This document shows positions 18,108 to 26,885 of a stretch of 64,000 nucleotides of DNA, one piece after another (positions within the stretch are counted from its first letter, which is position 1; every line of letters begins with the position of its first letter). The position numbers and the translations under genes are program-made. The notes under the pieces were generated by a model that was not told the origin of the DNA, made no database searches, and saw nothing but the letters and a program-made list of their open reading frames with translations. The stretch is from Sinomonas gamaensis (GTDB taxonomy: Bacteria; Actinomycetota; Actinomycetes; Actinomycetales; Micrococcaceae): NCBI RefSeq assembly GCF_005876955.1, contig NZ_SSCL01000002.1, positions 372,001-436,000 of the forward strand, written 5' to 3'.

Positions 18108-19532
18108 ATGTTCAAGTCTGCGGAGGAAGTCCTCGCGTTCATCAAGGACGAGGATGTCAAGTTTGTTGACATCCGCTTCACCGACCTCCCCGGCGTCCAG
18201 CAGCACTTCAACGTCCCCGCGAAGACGGTGGACGAGGACTTCTTCGTCAATGGGCAGCTCTTCGACGGCTCGTCCATCCGCGGCTTCCAGGGCATCGCCG
18301 AGTCCGACATGCAGCTCATCCCGGACGTGACCACCGCCTACGTCGACCCCTTCCGGGTCGAGAAGACGCTCGCACTCAACTTCTCCATCGTGAACCCGCG
18401 GACCGGCGAGCCGTACCACCGCGATCCGCGAGGAGTCGCCGAGCGCGCCGAGGCCTACCTGGCCTCCACCGGCATCGCAGACACGGCGTTCTTCGCTCCC
18501 GAGGCGGAGTTCTACGTTTTCGACAACGTCCAGTTCGAGTCCTCCCCGCAGTCCTCCTTCTACAAGGTCGACTCCATCGAGGCCCCGTGGAACTCCGGCC
18601 GCGAGGAAGAAGGCGGCAACCTCGCCAACAAGACGCCCTTCAAGGGCGGCTACTTCCCGGTCTCCCCTGTTGACCACCAGGCCGATCTGCGCGACGCGAT
18701 GGTCCTGAACCTCGACGCCGTCGGCCTTGAGGTCGAGCGCTCGCACCACGAGGTCGGTGCCGCGGGCCAGGCCGAGATCAACTACAGGTTCTCGACCCTC
18801 GTGCGGGCGGCCGATGACCTGCAGAAGTTCAAGTACGTCATCAAGAACACCGCGACCGAGTGGGGCAAGTCGGTCACCTTCATGCCCAAGCCCATCTTCG
18901 GCGACAACGGCTCAGGCATGCACTGCCACCAGTCGCTGTGGAACGGCGGCGAGCCGCTCTTCTACGACGAGAAGGGCTATGGCAGCCTCTCGGACCTCGC
19001 CCGCTGGTACATCGGCGGCCTGCTCAAGCACGCCTCGGCGGTGCTCGCGTTCACCAACCCGACCGTCAACTCGTACAAGCGCCTTGTGAAGGGTTTCGAG
19101 GCGCCGGTCAACATGGTCTACTCGCAGGGCAACCGCTCTGCCGGCATCCGCATCCCGATCACCGGCACCAACCCGAAGGCCAAGCGCATCGAGTTCCGCG
19201 CTCCGGACCCCTCGTCGAACCCGTACCTCGCTTTTGCCGCCCAGCTCATGGCCGGCATCGATGGCATCCGCAACCGCATCGAGCCCCCCGCCCCCATCGA
19301 CAAGGACCTCTACGAGCTCCCTGCCGAAGAGGCCAAGGACATCCCGAAGGCGCCGGGTTCCCTCGACGAAGCCCTCGAGGCCCTCGAAGCTGACAACGAG
19401 TTCCTTCAGGCCGGCGGCGTCTTCACGCAGGACCTCATCGACACCTGGGTCGCCTACAAGCGCGAGAAGGAGATCGCTCCCCTCTCGCTCCGCCCGAACC
19501 CTTACGAGTTCGAGCTCTACTTCGGCGTGTAG
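18108..19532 (+). CDS. glnA: glutamine synthetase type I (adenylylation-regulated)
   Basis: Dodecameric enzyme making glutamine from glutamate, ammonia and ATP; 474 residues, the length of GSI-beta. Conserved blocks include the N-terminal [11 protein letters not shown], the metal and substrate motifs ([27 protein letters not shown]), the ATP-binding [18 protein letters not shown] and [13 protein letters not shown]. The adenylylation tyrosine lies in [14 protein letters not shown] (about Y402), so GlnE encoded just downstream should modify it. ATG 18108 follows AAGGAG by five bases. A 38-base GlnR-type operator lies upstream and an 18-bp hairpin downstream. Confidence 0.97.
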   Translation: MFKSAEEVLAFIKDEDVKFVDIRFTDLPGVQQHFNVPAKTVDEDFFVNGQLFDGSSIRGFQGIAESDMQLIPDVTTAYVDPFRVEKTLALNFSIVNPRTGEPYHRDPRGVAERAEAYLASTGIADTAFFAPEAEFYVFDNVQFESSPQSSFYKVDSIEAPWNSGREEEGGNLANKTPFKGGYFPVSPVDHQADLRDAMVLNLDAVGLEVERSHHEVGAAGQAEINYRFSTLVRAADDLQKFKYVIKNTATEWGKSVTFMPKPIFGDNGSGMHCHQSLWNGGEPLFYDEKGYGSLSDLARWYIGGLLKHASAVLAFTNPTVNSYKRLVKGFEAPVNMVYSQGNRSAGIRIPITGTNPKAKRIEFRAPDPSSNPYLAFAAQLMAGIDGIRNRIEPPAPIDKDLYELPAEEAKDIPKAPGSLDEALEALEADNEFLQAGGVFTQDLIDTWVAYKREKEIAPLSLRPNPYEFELYFGV

Positions 19533-19557
19533 CGGAAACACCGGGCTGAAGCGCCCT

Positions 19558-19611
19558 AGTCCGCACGAGCGGCCGATCCCGACGGGACGGCCGCTCGTGC
19601 GGACTCTTCTT
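19558..19611 (+). terminator. strong intrinsic terminator after glnA
   Basis: Perfect 18-bp stem (19558-19575 with 19588-19605) around a 12-base loop, followed by CTTCTT. Confidence 0.88.
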
Positions 19612-19634
19612 CCCACAGGTTGCGGCTCCTTCGA

Positions 19635-19684
19635 CACAGATCCGCCCGGACTCTCCTTGTGGGAGGTCCGGGCGGATTTCTGTG
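19635..19684 (-). terminator. terminator after the 60-residue protein gene
   Basis: Perfect 12-bp arms (19640-19651 with 19666-19677), extended by CACAG/CTGTG outside a two-base bulge, just beyond the minus-strand stop at 19687. Confidence 0.7.
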
Positions 19685-19686
19685 GA

Positions 19687-19869
19687 TCAGCCTCCCCAGA
19701 CGTCCCCGGCTGCCAAGCGGGTGAGCTGGGCTCTTGCTTCCTCTTCGCTAAGGCCCGCTCGGCGCAGTGCCTCGAGCTGCCATTCCTGGTGCAGGCGGCT
19801 GGGGAACTCCGTCTCCTGCCGGTTGCCGTGGGTGGGGGTTGGGACTCGTCGAGCAGGATCGCGGCGCAT
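19687..19869 (-). CDS. small hydrophilic protein, unknown
   Basis: A 60-residue protein, about one third charged, with a C-terminal helical stretch QEWQLEALRRAGLSEEEARAQL and terminal DVWGG. Most codons end in G or C, like the neighbours, and a dedicated hairpin follows the stop, which supports a real gene. ATG 19869 has AAGGAG 11 bases upstream. The frame remains open for 27 codons further upstream without a usual start codon, so the true N-terminus could be different. It lies between glnA and the glnA2-glnE-cupin operon. No family is recognised and no function is proposed. Confidence 0.55.
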   Translation of the reverse strand: MRRDPARRVPTPTHGNRQETEFPSRLHQEWQLEALRRAGLSEEEARAQLTRLAAGDVWGG

Positions 19870-19995
19870 TCGGTCCAGTTTCTCCTTCGGCTCAGACTCT
19901 TCATCGAATCCAGACTTGTCCTCGAGGGACGCAGGTGCACAAAAGTATGCCCTACGCTGTCACGGACGTCACAGGGCCGAAAGTCCCAGAGGGGC

Positions 19996-20322
19996 TTAGC
20001 CCGCGATCGTCGTCAGGATCGCCACTGACTCACCGACCGCGGTCACGTCGTGGCGCGGGCCCGGAAGCGCCACAAGCTGCCCCGTCTCGACCCGCGTTTC
20101 GCCTTCGTCTGCCCTGACGATCATCGCGCCCGAGAGCACATGGAGGGTCGCCGCCTCAGGCTTCGGATGGTCGCCGAGGGCTTGGCCGTCCAGGAGAGCG
20201 ATGAGCGTGTGCCGGAGCCGGCCGTCGTGCAGGAGCGCCCGCGCACTTCGACCGTGAGGGCTGAGCCTGGCCCGATCGAGCTCGAGGTCGGCCGCCGCTT
20301 CAAGACTGATCATCTCTGCCAT
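19996..20322 (-). CDS. small cupin-type protein
   Basis: A 108-residue single-domain protein with the beta-barrel pattern of small cupins: ALGDHPKPEAATLHVLSGAMIVRADEGE in the first half and ETGQLVALPGPRHDVTAVGESVAIL in the second. Only some of the usual metal-binding histidines and the glutamate are present. Function is unknown; such proteins bind small molecules or regulate. ATG 20322 has AAGGAGG seven bases upstream, preferred over an upstream in-frame start at 20352 inside the glnE end. It begins 33 bases after glnE and is probably co-transcribed with glnA2 and glnE. Confidence 0.75.
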   Translation of the reverse strand: MAEMISLEAAADLELDRARLSPHGRSARALLHDGRLRHTLIALLDGQALGDHPKPEAATLHVLSGAMIVRADEGETRVETGQLVALPGPRHDVTAVGESVAILTTIAG

Positions 20323-20355
20323 CTCTGGCCTCCTTCTCTCGGGATCTGGCAACCC

Positions 20356-23300
20356 TCACGAACCGTTCGCGTAGAACCTCTCCTCGAACACGTGGCGTGT
20401 GCGCCGCGTGAGCTGCAAGTAGCGCTCCTCGAGGGCTGAAGCCTGACCTGGAGCGTATCCGCACCACCGTGCCACCGCCTCGAGGTCGCGGCGGGACGAT
20501 GGCAGCATGTCGGACGCGCGACCTGTCCAGACGACGTTGGCGCTGCGGATGCGGCTCGCGAGCCGCCAGGCATCCGCGAGCAAGGCGGCCTCCCCGTCAG
20601 GGATGAGTCCGAGTCCCGCGGCGGCGCCGAGCGCGCCAAGCGTCGAGGTCGTCCTCAATTCCGGGTGGCGCGCCGCGTGCTGCAGCTGGAGGAACTGCAC
20701 CAGCCACTCAACATCGCTGAGCCCTCCCCGACCCAGTTTGAGGTGTCTTGAGGGGTCAGCGCCGCGCGGAAGGCGCTCTGCCTCGACCCGGGCCTTGATC
20801 CGCCTGATCTCCCGGATGTCGGCTGGGGACAGTTCCTCGGGGTAGCGCACCGAGTCGACGAGCTCCATGAAATCCGTGGCCAGCCCGTCGTCGCCCGCCA
20901 TCGGCCGGGCCCGGAGAAGGGCCTGCCACTCCCACACCAGGGCCCACCGCCGGTAGTACTCGGCGAAGGACTCGAGCGAACGCACGAGCGGACCCGATTT
21001 GCCTTCCGGGCGGAGATCGGCATCGAGTTGGAGGACGCGCTCGGCGAGCACCGCGGGTTTGAGGGGCTGGGTGAGCAGGCCGGACAGGCTGGTCACGATC
21101 TCCATGGCCTGCTTCTGGGCCGCCCGAGGATCCGCGTCAGGAAACGGTCGGTGCACATATATGACGTCGGCGTCCGAACCGTATCCGATCTCGCGCCCGC
21201 CCTGCCTGCCCATGGCGACGACGAGCACGTGCGTGAGGAGCGGACCCGAGGCCTTCACATGGTCCTCTGCGACTCGCAGCGCCCCCAGCACCGCGGCCTG
21301 ATCCGCGTCGGCGAGGGCGCGCCCGACGGAGTCCTGGTCAAGCAGGCCTGCGCTGTCGGCGATGGCGACGCGGAGGATCTCGCGGCGCCGGATGAGCCGG
21401 ACGAGACGCATCCGCGCCGTGGGCTCCTCGTGCCGCGAGATCTTGGACTGGATTTCCTGCCACTGGGCCTCGAGCGGAACCGGCGCCAGATCCCTCTCGT
21501 GGCCGAGCCAGGCGACGGACTCGGGGGACACCTCGAGCAGATCGGCCATGAGCCGGGAGTTCGAGAGAATGTGGCACAGGCGCTCGGCCGCGGCGGCGGA
21601 GTCCCGCAGCATGCCGAGGTACCAGTGAGTCGTGCCGAGTGCCTCGCTCACGCGCCGGAACGCCAGCAGCCCGCCGTCCGGATCCACTCCCTGGGCCAGC
21701 CAGTCGAGGAGGACGGGGAGGAGCTGTCGCTGGAGCGCGGCCCTGCGGCTCACCCCTGCAGTGAGCGCCTCGATGTGGCGCATCGCGCCCTTCGGGTCCA
21801 AATAGCCGAGCGCGGCGAGACGGCCTTGGGCGGCTTCCGGCGACAGAGTTGCCTCTTCGGGGCTGAGGTTCGCCACCGAGTTGAGGAGGGGGCGGTAGAA
21901 GATCCGCTGGTGCAGGTCGCGGACACTTCGCTTGGTCCGGTGCCATGACTCGAGCAGAGACTCGGGCGACGCCTTCGAGGAGTCCATGACGCCTTGGACG
22001 GAGCGTGCCAGCGCCCGAAGGGCATCCTCCTTGACGGGCATGAGATGGGTCCGTCTCAGGTGCGAGAGCTGGATGCGGTGCTCGAGGAGCCGCAGGCGCC
22101 GATACGAGACATCGAACTCCGCAGCCGCGCTCCGGCCGATGTAGCCGCCAGCCGCCAGAGCCGCAATCGCAGACGTGGTGTCACGGACCCTGAGCGTCTC
22201 ATCGGTCCGGCCGTGGACCAGCTGGAGCAGCTGGACCGTGAACTCGACATCTCGGAGTCCGCCCGCACCGAGCTTGATCTGCCGATCGGCCTCTGCGGCG
22301 GGGATGTGTTCGGTCACGCGTCGGCGCATCGCCTGGACCGACTCGACGAACCCCTCCCGTCCCGCGGATGCCCAGACGAGCGGCGCCACGGAGGCCTCGT
22401 AGCGGCGGCCGAGTTCGCCATCGCCCGCAATGCAGCGCGCCTTGAGGAGGGCTTGGAACTCCCAGCTCTGGGCCCAGCGGTCGTAGTAGGCGAGGTGTGA
22501 ATCCAGGGTGCGCACCAAGGGCCCATCCTTGCCCTCGGGACGGAGGTTCGCGTCCACCTGCCACAGCGCTGGCTCGCGCGCGGTGGCAGAGACCGCGCGC
22601 GTGAGGCCCGTGGCGAGGACGGTCCCGATCCGCACGGCCTCGGTGTCATCCGCGGCGTCGCTCTTGCCGTCGACCACATAGACGACGTCGACGTCGGAGA
22701 TGTAGTTGAGTTCCCTCGCCCCGCACTTGCCCATGCCGATCACGCTGAGGACGACGGCGTTGACCGCCTCCGCCCCGAAGGCCGCCGAGGCTTCGGCGCG
22801 GGCGACGGCGAGCCCAGCCTCGAGCGCCGCAGAGGCGAGATCCGCAAGCTCTGCGGCGGCAGTGGGAAGGAAGTCGAGCGGAGAAGCCGCACCCAGGTCT
22901 CGAATGGCGAGCTCGCACAAGTGCCGTCGGTAGCGCACCCGAAGCGCTTCGTAGGCCTCGTTTCCCGTCCGCGCGGCGACGGGTTGCCTCGCGGACGGAT
23001 CCGCTCCCACAGAGCGCAGGAGCGAGGCCCGGAGCATCGCAGGGTTGGCTCCTTGCGGCTCGGCGGACGGGGCCTGGTCGAACACGTCGAGGTGCTCGGG
23101 CCGCCGGATGAGGAAATCCGCGAGAGCCTCCGAAGCCCCGAGGAGGCGGAACAGGGGCTCGCTCCGGGAAAGTCCTGCTTGCACGACAGCGCGGAGCCCC
23201 GGGTCCCGGCTGAGCAGCCGCACCAGCGCGGTGATCGCGCCGTCGGGGTCCGGCGCGACAGACAGTCCCTCCAGAAGGATGTCCTCATCGATCCCCGCCA

Positions 23301-23385
23301 GCTCCGGCGCCCCCAGGAACCGTTCGGCCCGTTCGGGGTCCGACGATCCGAGTGCTATGAGCCGACGGGTGAGGCTGGGGGCCAT
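20356..23385 (-). CDS. glnE: bifunctional glutamine synthetase adenylyltransferase/adenylyl-removing enzyme
   Basis: Controls GlnA by adding AMP to, or removing AMP from, its regulatory tyrosine in response to nitrogen status. The 1009 residues contain two nucleotidyltransferase domains: the N-terminal one with the DxD pair in YISDVDVVYVVDG (about residue 230) and the C-terminal one with GYGSDADVIYVHRP (about 735), separated by helical linkers. Both metal-binding aspartate pairs are intact, so both activities are expected. It starts 21 bases after the glnA2 stop, indicating an operon glnA2-glnE-cupin. Confidence 0.95.
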   Translation of the reverse strand: MAPSLTRRLIALGSSDPERAERFLGAPELAGIDEDILLEGLSVAPDPDGAITALVRLLSRDPGLRAVVQAGLSRSEPLFRLLGASEALADFLIRRPEHLDVFDQAPSAEPQGANPAMLRASLLRSVGADPSARQPVAARTGNEAYEALRVRYRRHLCELAIRDLGAASPLDFLPTAAAELADLASAALEAGLAVARAEASAAFGAEAVNAVVLSVIGMGKCGARELNYISDVDVVYVVDGKSDAADDTEAVRIGTVLATGLTRAVSATAREPALWQVDANLRPEGKDGPLVRTLDSHLAYYDRWAQSWEFQALLKARCIAGDGELGRRYEASVAPLVWASAGREGFVESVQAMRRRVTEHIPAAEADRQIKLGAGGLRDVEFTVQLLQLVHGRTDETLRVRDTTSAIAALAAGGYIGRSAAAEFDVSYRRLRLLEHRIQLSHLRRTHLMPVKEDALRALARSVQGVMDSSKASPESLLESWHRTKRSVRDLHQRIFYRPLLNSVANLSPEEATLSPEAAQGRLAALGYLDPKGAMRHIEALTAGVSRRAALQRQLLPVLLDWLAQGVDPDGGLLAFRRVSEALGTTHWYLGMLRDSAAAAERLCHILSNSRLMADLLEVSPESVAWLGHERDLAPVPLEAQWQEIQSKISRHEEPTARMRLVRLIRRREILRVAIADSAGLLDQDSVGRALADADQAAVLGALRVAEDHVKASGPLLTHVLVVAMGRQGGREIGYGSDADVIYVHRPFPDADPRAAQKQAMEIVTSLSGLLTQPLKPAVLAERVLQLDADLRPEGKSGPLVRSLESFAEYYRRWALVWEWQALLRARPMAGDDGLATDFMELVDSVRYPEELSPADIREIRRIKARVEAERLPRGADPSRHLKLGRGGLSDVEWLVQFLQLQHAARHPELRTTSTLGALGAAAGLGLIPDGEAALLADAWRLASRIRSANVVWTGRASDMLPSSRRDLEAVARWCGYAPGQASALEERYLQLTRRTRHVFEERFYANGS

Positions 23386-23406
23386 GAGGGTCTGCCTGGT
23401 TCCCGG

Positions 23407-24747
23407 CTACAGGATGCCGAGATTGCGGTGCAGCTCGTAGGGCGTCACCTCGAGGCGGTACTCGTTCCATTCTTGGCGCTTGTTGCGCAGGAAGTACTCG
23501 AACACCTGCTCCCCCAGGATCTCGGCCATGAGCTCAGAGTCCTCCATCGTGCCGATCGCGTCGTAGAGGCTGGACGGAAGCGGCGAATGCCCCAGGACCC
23601 TGCGCTCGGCTGACGTGAGCGACGAGATGTCGTCCTCGGCCGCGGGCGGAAGCTCGTATTCCTCCTCGATCCCCTTGAGTCCCGCACCGAGGAGGACTGC
23701 ATAGGAGAGATAGGGATTGGTCGCGGAATCGATGCCCCGGTATTCGACCCGGGCCGACTGCCCCTTGCCGGGCTTGTAGAGCGGGACCCGGACCAGAGCA
23801 GAGCGGTTGTTGTGGCCCCAGCTGAGGTAGCTCGGCGCCTCTCCCCCACCCCAGAGCCGCTTGTACGAGTTCACGAACTGGTTCGTGACCGCTGTGAACT
23901 CGTTGGCGTGCTTGAGGAGGCCCGCGATGAAATGGCGGGCGGTCTTGGAGAGCTGGAACTCCGCACCCGGCTCGTGGAAGGCGTTCGTATCCCCCTCGAA
24001 GAGGGAGAAGTGCGTGTGCATGCCGCTGCCGGGGAAGTCGGTGAACGGCTTCGGCATGAAGGTCGCGTAGGCCCCCTGCTGGATGGCGACCTCCTTCACG
24101 ACCGTGCGGAACGTCATGATGTTGTCCGCCGTCTGGAGGGCATCCGCGTAGCGGAGGTCGATCTCGTTCTGGCCGGGCCCACCCTCGTGGTGGCTGAACT
24201 CGACCGAAATCCCGACGGACTCCAGCATGTTGACCACCGTGCGCCGGAAATCCTGCGCGACGCCGCCGGGGACGTGGTCGAAGTAGCCGCCCTGGTCAAT
24301 CGGAACGGGCGCCCCCGTCGGGCCGAGGCGGTCGGACTCAAGCAGGTAGAACTCGATTTCCGGATGCGTGTAGCACGTGAAGCCCAGCTCAGCCGCCTTC
24401 GCGAGCGTGCGCTTGAGCACGTTGCGGGGGTCCGCCGGGGAGGGTTCGCCGTCGGGAGTCAGGATGTCACAGAACATCCGCGAGGTGGGCTCCGTCTCGC
24501 CGCGCCAGGGAAGGATCTGAAAGGTCGAGGGATCCGGCTGCAGCAGCATGTCCGACTCCGAGACCCGCGCAAGGCCCTCGATCGACGAGCCATCGAAGCC
24601 CAGACCTTCGTCGAAGGCGCCCTCGACCTCGGCAGGGGCAAGCGCCACGGACTTGAGCGAGCCGACGACGTCTGTGAACCACAGACGGACGAAGCGGACG
24701 TCGCGCTCCTCGATGGTCCGGAGCACGAATTCCTGCTGACGGTTCAT
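23407..24747 (-). CDS. glnA2: glutamine synthetase type I, GlnA2-like
   Basis: A second GSI of 446 residues, matching the actinobacterial GlnA2 class, which is shorter than GlnA. The GS folds are intact: DGSSIEGLARV, ATP/metal motifs HPEIEFYLLES and SHHEGGPGQNEIDLRY, and KPFTDFPGSGMHTHFSL. The regulatory region reads EYELPPAAEDDISSL rather than the [13 protein letters not shown] of the neighbouring GlnA, so adenylylation by GlnE is less likely. ATG 24747 has AAGGAAG upstream. It heads the operon with glnE and is divergent from panB. Confidence 0.93.
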   Translation of the reverse strand: MNRQQEFVLRTIEERDVRFVRLWFTDVVGSLKSVALAPAEVEGAFDEGLGFDGSSIEGLARVSESDMLLQPDPSTFQILPWRGETEPTSRMFCDILTPDGEPSPADPRNVLKRTLAKAAELGFTCYTHPEIEFYLLESDRLGPTGAPVPIDQGGYFDHVPGGVAQDFRRTVVNMLESVGISVEFSHHEGGPGQNEIDLRYADALQTADNIMTFRTVVKEVAIQQGAYATFMPKPFTDFPGSGMHTHFSLFEGDTNAFHEPGAEFQLSKTARHFIAGLLKHANEFTAVTNQFVNSYKRLWGGGEAPSYLSWGHNNRSALVRVPLYKPGKGQSARVEYRGIDSATNPYLSYAVLLGAGLKGIEEEYELPPAAEDDISSLTSAERRVLGHSPLPSSLYDAIGTMEDSELMAEILGEQVFEYFLRNKRQEWNEYRLEVTPYELHRNLGIL

Positions 24748-24806
24748 GGGGAAGTCTTCCTTACGGTCACGGGCCCTACGCTTCCCCCACTCTACTCAGC
24801 TTGGAC

Positions 24807-24812
24807 TAGTCT
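24807..24812 (+). promoter_or_regulatory. panB: -10 box of panB (leaderless type)
   Basis: TAGTCT ends seven bases before the ATG at 24820; the spacer CGTCGGT has no ribosome site. Confidence 0.6.
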
Positions 24813-24819
24813 CGTCGGT

Positions 24820-25710
24820 ATGGTCCCCACCACTTCTGACGAGTCTCCCGCGCCCTACGGAAGCGGTCCTCAGCAGGCTCGAGCCCGCGCGGTTCCGCCG
24901 AGCCCGGCAGGGCGGGTGCGCATCCATCACCTCGCCGCGGCGAAGGAACGAGGCGAACGCTTCGCGATGCTGACGGCGTACGACCAATACGCCGCGCAGA
25001 TCTTCGACGAGGCCGGCATCGAGGTGCTCCTCGTGGGGGACTCGGCGGCCAACAACGTCTTCGGGCACGAGACGAGCCTCCCGGTCACAGTCGACGAGCT
25101 CCTCCCGCTGTGCCGCGCCGTGGCCCGCTCCGCACGCCGCGCCCTCGTGGTCGCCGACCTCCCGTTCGGCAGCTACGAGGTCTCCCCCGCCCAAGGGGTG
25201 GAGACCGGGGTCAGGTTCCTCAAGGAAGGCCTGGCCCACGCCGTCAAGATGGAGGGCGGCGCGTTCTACGCGGACACAGTGCGCGCCATGGTGCAGGCAG
25301 GAATACCCGTGATGGCCCACATCGGCTTCACACCCCAGAGCGAGCACGCCTTGGGCGGCTACCGCGTCCAGGGAAGGGGCGACGACGCCGCTCGCCTCAT
25401 CGAGGATGCCAAGGCCCTCGAGGCGGCCGGGGCCTTCTGCGTCCTCATGGAGATGGTGCCCGCCGCGACCGCCGCCGCGGTCGACGCAGCCGTAAGGGTG
25501 CCCACGATCGGCATCGGCGCCGGCGCGACGACCACCGGCCAGGTGCTCGTGTGGCAGGACATGGCCGGCCTGCGCGGCGGCGAAGGCACCAGGATCGCCA
25601 AGTTCGTCAAGCAGTACGCCGACCTCAGGAGCATCCTCCTCGACGCCGCCCGCCGCTACGGCGACGACGTCCGGTCAGGAGCCTTCCCCGGACCCGAGCA
25701 CAGCTTCTAG
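24820..25710 (+). CDS. panB: 3-methyl-2-oxobutanoate hydroxymethyltransferase
   Basis: First committed step of pantothenate (hence CoA) synthesis: transfers a one-carbon unit from methylenetetrahydrofolate to ketoisovalerate. The 296 residues include a 30-residue Pro/Ser-rich N-terminal extension. Family blocks follow: MLTAYDQYAAQIFDEAGIEVLLVGDS (Mg-binding Asp), ADLPFGSYE, AVKMEGG (substrate Lys region) and MAHIGFTPQS, with the catalytic glutamate in VLMEMVPA. The frame is open far upstream, but that part lies antisense to glnA2. ATG 24820 has a -10 box seven bases above it. It is monocistronic. Confidence 0.94.
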   Translation: MVPTTSDESPAPYGSGPQQARARAVPPSPAGRVRIHHLAAAKERGERFAMLTAYDQYAAQIFDEAGIEVLLVGDSAANNVFGHETSLPVTVDELLPLCRAVARSARRALVVADLPFGSYEVSPAQGVETGVRFLKEGLAHAVKMEGGAFYADTVRAMVQAGIPVMAHIGFTPQSEHALGGYRVQGRGDDAARLIEDAKALEAAGAFCVLMEMVPAATAAAVDAAVRVPTIGIGAGATTTGQVLVWQDMAGLRGGEGTRIAKFVKQYADLRSILLDAARRYGDDVRSGAFPGPEHSF

Positions 25711-25735
25711 CCGCGACCCTATTCCTGCCCCGGCC

Positions 25736-25924
25736 CTAATCCTGATCGGCCCAGCCGTCCCCGTCCGCGTCGTCGGGGTCCCACGACTTGTTGCGCTCTT
25801 TGACCTTCTCGAGCGCGTGCTCCGCTTCCTCCCGGGTCGGATACGGGCCGATGAGCTGGGTCCAGTCGCTCATCGCGTCCTCTTCGACCTGATGGGTGCG
25901 GACGTTATACCAAAACTGCGTCAT
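25736..25924 (-). CDS. small SPOR-like protein
   Basis: A 62-residue acidic protein: [13 protein letters not shown], then [30 protein letters not shown], and a DDADGDGW tail. The middle resembles the short SPOR-like repeat ([10 protein letters not shown], alternating strand and helix) of small proteins encoded next to map in many actinobacteria. No membrane segment or signal is present, so it is probably cytosolic. Function is unknown. ATG 25924 has GGAGGG about nine bases upstream. It is divergent from map. Confidence 0.75.
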   Translation of the reverse strand: MTQFWYNVRTHQVEEDAMSDWTQLIGPYPTREEAEHALEKVKERNKSWDPDDADGDGWADQD

Positions 25925-25950
25925 GCCGCTCGCCCTCCTTCCCGCACGAG

Positions 25951-25956
25951 TACACT
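25951..25956 (+). promoter_or_regulatory. map: -10 box of map (leaderless type)
   Basis: TACACT ends six bases before ATG 25963; no ribosome site. Confidence 0.6.
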
Positions 25957-25962
25957 CAGCCT

Positions 25963-26841
25963 ATGCCTTCTCCGTCACCCGCGGCACCCGTGGGCACACT
26001 CGTGCCTGGGACCGTCTCTCCCATGCGCAAGGTCCCGGAATCCATCGCCCGGCCGAGCTATGTGGGAAAGGACGGGCCGGAGAAGTACGAGGGCAACGAC
26101 GTCTACACGCCAGAGCAGGTCGATCGGATCCGGGCAGCCGGGAAGATCGCGGCGCAGGCGATCGTCGAGGTTGGGAAGCACATCCGCCCAGGGGTCACCA
26201 CGGACGAGCTCGACCAGATCGGCCATGACTACGTGGTCTCCCACGGCGCCTACCCGTCGACGCTCGGGTACCGCGGCTTCACAAAGTCGCTCTGCACCTC
26301 GATCAACGAGGTCATCTGCCACGGCATCCCCGACTCAACGGTGCTCGAGGACGGGGACATCATCAACATCGACATCACCGCCTTCAAGGATGGTGTCCAC
26401 GGTGACACCAACTACACGTTCCTCGTGGGGAATGTGGACGACGAGTCGAGACTGCTCGTGGAGCGGACGCAGGAGTCCCTCCGCAGGGCTATCAAGGCCG
26501 TCGCCCCGGGCCGCGAGATCAATGTGATCGGACGAGCCATCGAGTCGTACGCGAAGCGATTCGGGTACGGAGTCGTGCGCGATTTCACGGGCCACGGCGT
26601 GGGCGAGGCGTTCCACTCCGGGCTGATCATCCCGCACTACGACGCCGCACCGGCCTACCGCCGAGTGATGGAGCCGGGGATGGTCTTCACGATCGAGCCG
26701 ATGCTCACCCTCGGCACGATCCAGTGGGACATGTGGGATGACGGCTGGACCGTCGTCACACGCGACCGCAAGCGGACGGCCCAGTTCGAGCACACCCTCG
26801 TCGTCACCGAGAACGGCGCCGAGGTCCTTACGGTCCCCTGA
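25963..26841 (+). CDS. map: methionine aminopeptidase, type I
   Basis: Removes the initiator methionine from nascent proteins. The 292 residues comprise an N-terminal extension of about 40 residues rich in Pro ([14 protein letters not shown]), as in the extended actinobacterial MetAP1c class, and the pita-bread catalytic domain. The five metal ligands are visible: the two Asp in [17 protein letters not shown], the His in [11 protein letters not shown], and Glu in FTIEPML and FEHTLVV. It starts six bases below TACACT. ppgK follows after 44 bases and may share the transcript. Confidence 0.95.
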   Translation: MPSPSPAAPVGTLVPGTVSPMRKVPESIARPSYVGKDGPEKYEGNDVYTPEQVDRIRAAGKIAAQAIVEVGKHIRPGVTTDELDQIGHDYVVSHGAYPSTLGYRGFTKSLCTSINEVICHGIPDSTVLEDGDIINIDITAFKDGVHGDTNYTFLVGNVDDESRLLVERTQESLRRAIKAVAPGREINVIGRAIESYAKRFGYGVVRDFTGHGVGEAFHSGLIIPHYDAAPAYRRVMEPGMVFTIEPMLTLGTIQWDMWDDGWTVVTRDRKRTAQFEHTLVVTENGAEVLTVP

Positions 26842-26885
26842 CCGGCCCACCCCCCTTCCCCACAAGCGACCCGAGAGGCGAACGC

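Noticed and set aside
23812-24819. 336-codon extension of panB
   Set aside because: It runs antisense to glnA2, and a -10 box sits directly above the family-consistent start.
24748-24819. GlnR half-site before glnA2
   Set aside because: A GTGAC followed six bases later by GAAGA is present, but only one weak pair is seen and the second element is part of the ribosome site.
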